A stretch of 64,000 bases of DNA from JACRDG01 sp963760985 (lineage in GTDB: Bacteria > Desulfobacterota > Desulfomonilia > Desulfomonilales > Desulfomonilaceae), in assembly GCA_963760985.1 (NCBI GenBank), contig CAVXFM010000015.1, forward strand, positions 1,054,001-1,118,000. Direction: 5' to 3'. Shown here one piece after another: positions 61,928 to 64,000 of this stretch. How positions within the stretch are numbered: position 1 is the first letter of the stretch; the number at the start of each line of letters is the position of its first letter. The notes under the pieces are model-generated. The model ran no database searches. It was not told the DNA's origin and saw nothing but the letters and a program-made list of their open reading frames with translations. Both the position numbers and the translations under genes were made by a program.

Positions 61928-62509
61928 TTACCGATTCTTCGCGTGAGTGATTTTTCGAAGGAATTTTTCCGCGTCGTTGATCTTCCCCACGTGCAGGACC
62001 AGCGGCTTCAGGCCACGCTTTCCCAGGGGTTTGACCACAAGAAACAATGGGGTCCTGATTTGTTGGGAACAGGCCTTTTGCACGGTAAAGTCTTCGTCGG
62101 GAAACAGGGGGAACGGGACGTGAAACTTCTTCTTGAACAGGTTCACCTCGAAAATAGTGTTGCCGGTCCCGATACCCAGAATCTTGACTTTGTCTTTGAG
62201 GGCAGGATCTCCTTGGATGCGATGATATAACTTGTTCACCTCAGGTGCGTCGGCCTGACAGTGGGGACAATACATGCTGAAGACTTCTATGATCAGGATC
62301 TTGGCTGCCACCTGAGGAAGCGTAAACGGCTTCTTTCCGTGAATTCCCAGATACGTCTCCGCAGGGTGATCCGCAGGAGCCGGCAGAGGGATACTCGAGA
62401 GAATGCTCGGATTCACGGTGAGCGGCCCGGCCGCGAAGCTCGATCCGTGCAACGCGAGAGCCAGCGCCACGGCTAACACCGATGTCATGCAGATTCGTTT
62501 CTTGTTCAC
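61928..62509 (-). CDS. Exported thioredoxin-like (TlpA/redoxin) protein
   Basis: A 193-residue protein with a Sec signal (SVLAVALALALHGSSFAA) and a thioredoxin fold in which the active-site motif is CPHC (MYCPHCQADAPEVNKLYHRI). The CPHC pair is more oxidising than the CGPC of thioredoxin and similar to DsbA. The start is GTG 62509 (GAGGTGAACA upstream). Placed directly before the exported single-cysteine peroxiredoxin, it is the obvious candidate to reduce or resolve that enzyme in the periplasm; a cytochrome-c maturation role for the octaheme protein is the alternative. Confidence 0.88.
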   Translation of the reverse strand: MNKKRICMTSVLAVALALALHGSSFAAGPLTVNPSILSSIPLPAPADHPAETYLGIHGKKPFTLPQVAAKILIIEVFSMYCPHCQADAPEVNKLYHRIQGDPALKDKVKILGIGTGNTIFEVNLFKKKFHVPFPLFPDEDFTVQKACSQQIRTPLFLVVKPLGKRGLKPLVLHVGKINDAEKFLRKITHAKNR

Positions 62510-62705
62510 TGTTCACCTCAACCGAGCAACTTAACCGGATGCGCCCCGACACAGGGACATTTCAGACTATGTCAGGCCGCTCTTGCCCGCTGGCTCTCAG
62601 GCTCAGTACGTTTTCCCGGGCAAAGAGCGGTGCGTCTCCCGGTTTGTTCGCGCACGGTTTCTTCGAACCCTGTTGGCGGATTCTCTCGTGAGCGCGAGCA
62701 TTTCC

Positions 62706-62897
62706 CTACGCTGAGGGAACGGCCATTGGTTTGAACATGCGTTTCCCTGCACCGCAAATGGGGCACTTCCAATCCTCAGGCAGGTCTTCGAATCGGGTTC
62801 CCTTGGGAATTTTCCCTTTCCGGTCTCCTTTGTCCGGATTGTACATGTATCCGCAATTGGTGGTCTGACACTGATAGATATCTCCAGGCTGGGCCAA
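62706..62897 (-). CDS. Rubredoxin with N-terminal extension
   Basis: A 63-residue rubredoxin: YQCQTTNCGYMYNPDKGDRKGKIPKGTRFEDLPEDWKCPICGAGKRMF. The first knuckle is CX4C (QCQTTNCG), with two more residues than the usual CX2C, which places it in the second class of rubredoxins found in some sulfate reducers. Start is probably TTG 62897 with GGAGGT eight bases before. It would donate electrons to desulfoferrodoxin or rubrerythrin encoded next. Confidence 0.92.
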   Translation of the reverse strand: MAQPGDIYQCQTTNCGYMYNPDKGDRKGKIPKGTRFEDLPEDWKCPICGAGKRMFKPMAVPSA

Positions 62898-63085
62898 TGT
62901 TTTCTACCTCCTGCACGTGTATTCGAGGGATCGGTGATTTTCACGAAAGCCCTCTTTTCCGTGACACTCTTGAAAAGCGCCCCGTGCCGGCCGCGGCCGG
63001 ATCATGTCCGGTTCATGCGTGATGCAATCCTCAGGCAGGCACGGAGTCTGCTTGGCTGACCTCTCGGAGCCCCTGGTCGACGCGG

Positions 63086-63457
63086 TTACGCCTTCCAGAG
63101 TCCGTGAAGGTTGCAGTATTCTCTCGCGGTCCATTCTCCCTTCACGGGGAAGGACGCTTCGGGCTTGTCACCGGGCTTCAGGAATTGCCGATATGCCTTG
63201 CCATCCGCCACGATTTCCACCCATTCGATATAGTGCTTTTCTTCCATGGGATGGGGAACAGACCCCACCTTAACGGTAAGGCCATTGGCATCGGCCTCTT
63301 TCACGGGCACATGCTTTTCTTTTGCCGCATCCACCGTGTTTTCCACGAACAACTTCATGGCCTGTCCACAGCAAACCAACTCACCGTCTCCCTCGTGGAT
63401 CATCTCGACCATGTTGCCACACACCTCGCACTTAAAAATCTGTAGCTTTGCCGTCAT
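63086..63457 (-). CDS. dfx: Desulfoferrodoxin (superoxide reductase)
   Basis: A 123-residue protein that reduces superoxide to hydrogen peroxide. The N-terminal desulforedoxin-like iron site is FKCEVCGNMVEMIHEGDGELVCCGQAM, followed by the superoxide reductase domain with HVPVKEADANG, VPHPMEEKHYIEWVEI and the iron-binding C-terminal EYCNLHGLWKA. Both iron centres are complete, so it is the 2Fe class. GGAGGAAG precedes the start. It lies between the rubredoxin and rubrerythrin genes, the standard superoxide defence trio. Confidence 0.95.
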   Translation of the reverse strand: MTAKLQIFKCEVCGNMVEMIHEGDGELVCCGQAMKLFVENTVDAAKEKHVPVKEADANGLTVKVGSVPHPMEEKHYIEWVEIVADGKAYRQFLKPGDKPEASFPVKGEWTAREYCNLHGLWKA

Positions 63458-63548
63458 GATTGCTTTCTTCCTCCTGTGATAGGGATGCCTTTACAGGCTT
63501 AAGGGAACTTGTTGCACACGCGGTGCCGGCTTTCGCGCGGCCAACGGG

Positions 63549-64000
63549 TTACCAGTTTTCGCCTAAAATTTCATAGTACGCTTGAGGATGAGCGCATGCC
63601 GGGCATGATGCCGGCGCCTCAGCGCCTTCGTGCACATAGCCGCAATTGATACAGCGCCATTTGACCGGATGGTCTTTCTTGAAGACTTTGCCTGACTCGA
63701 GGTTCTGGAAAAGATCCTTATATCGCTTCTCGTGCTGTTGTTCCGCCTTTCCTACCGCGTCCCAGATCATGGCTGCAGCCTCAAAGCCCTCTTCTCTCGC
63801 GACCTTGGCAAAGGAGGGATAGATGTCGGTCCACTCACAATTCTCCCCGCTCGCGGCCGCTTTGAGGTTATCCTTGGTGGACCCGATGACACCTGACGGA
63901 AAGGCCGCGTCCACGATGACATCCCCCCCTTGGAGTTGCTTGAAGAATCGTTTTGCGTGTTCTTTCTCTTGGTTGGCGGTCTCTTCAAAAATCATTGCGA
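63549..64000 (-). CDS. Rubrerythrin (5' end cut by window edge)
   Basis: The C-terminal ~150 residues of rubrerythrin, a peroxide-reducing protein with a diiron four-helix bundle and a rubredoxin-like tail. Visible are IFEETANQEKEHAKRFFKQL (diiron ligands), FAKVAREEGFEAAAMIWDAVGKAEQQHEKRY, and the rubredoxin domain WRCINCGYVHEGAEAPASCPACAHPQAYYE. The usual N-terminal ~40 residues, with the first diiron helix, lie past the right edge. It completes the superoxide and peroxide set with rubredoxin and desulfoferrodoxin. Confidence 0.93.
   Translation of the reverse strand, partial: AMIFEETANQEKEHAKRFFKQLQGGDVIVDAAFPSGVIGSTKDNLKAAASGENCEWTDIYPSFAKVAREEGFEAAAMIWDAVGKAEQQHEKRYKDLFQNLESGKVFKKDHPVKWRCINCGYVHEGAEAPASCPACAHPQAYYEILGENW

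Overview
The window looks like chromosome of an anaerobic, probably sulfate-reducing or syntrophic bacterium of the Desulfobacterota (former Deltaproteobacteria). The evidence is the mix of desulfoferrodoxin, rubrerythrin, several rubredoxins, a flavodiiron protein, a short-Q-loop cytochrome bd oxidase, an octaheme cytochrome c, CCG-domain iron-sulfur proteins, beta-oxidation enzymes and very large PAS/GAF sensor kinases. The genus is not provable from the sequence alone. I found no rRNA, tRNA or CRISPR array.

Layout. 1-8.2 kb: the 5' part of glmU (minus strand), then a SLOG-fold protein, a TPR/membrane protein with a frameshift, a heparinase II/III-like protein and a TMTC-like glycosyltransferase fused to TPRs. 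8.2-15.6 kb: a hypothetical protein, a frameshifted pentapeptide-repeat protein, a nitroreductase, a 3-hydroxyacyl-CoA dehydrogenase/enoyl-CoA hydratase fusion, an LptF-type permease and a zinc-ribbon protein. 15.7-20.5 kb: a 1569-residue cytoplasmic sensor kinase. 21-26.2 kb: two MarR paralogues and a three-subunit molybdenum hydroxylase. 26.6-38 kb: a catabolic region on the minus strand with an MFS remnant, an acyl-CoA ligase, an acyl-CoA dehydrogenase, a PanE-like reductase, an orphan amino-acid-type binding protein, and a flavoprotein/iron-sulfur/flavoprotein operon. 38.7-43.7 kb: RqcH-type NFACT protein and a second PAS kinase. 44.2-50.9 kb: a compact yceD-rpmF-fabD-fabG-acpP-fabF-glyA operon with a visible promoter at one end and a strong terminator at the other. 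51.9-64 kb: an almost unbroken minus-strand block for coping with oxygen, peroxide, superoxide and probably nitrogen oxides: tpx, cydBA, rubredoxin, flavodiiron protein, flavodoxin, an iron-sulfur flavoprotein, DsrE-like protein, octaheme cytochrome c, exported peroxiredoxin and thioredoxin-like proteins, another rubredoxin, desulfoferrodoxin and rubrerythrin.

Three cross-cutting observations. First, seven otherwise well-conserved genes, plus one MFS remnant, each carry one frame break, and every break has the same sign (one extra base, or two missing), most within short runs of one base; this points to sequence error more than decay. Second, a family of palindromic repeats with the core GACGCAAAGCCGTC is scattered through intergenic gaps in a long form (about 150 bp, inverted ends) and a short hairpin form (about 65 bp). 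Third, palindromes of the form GTTWAC-N2-GTWAAC lie in the promoters of the MarR genes and upstream of the flavoprotein operon 17 kb away, which suggests a shared regulon.
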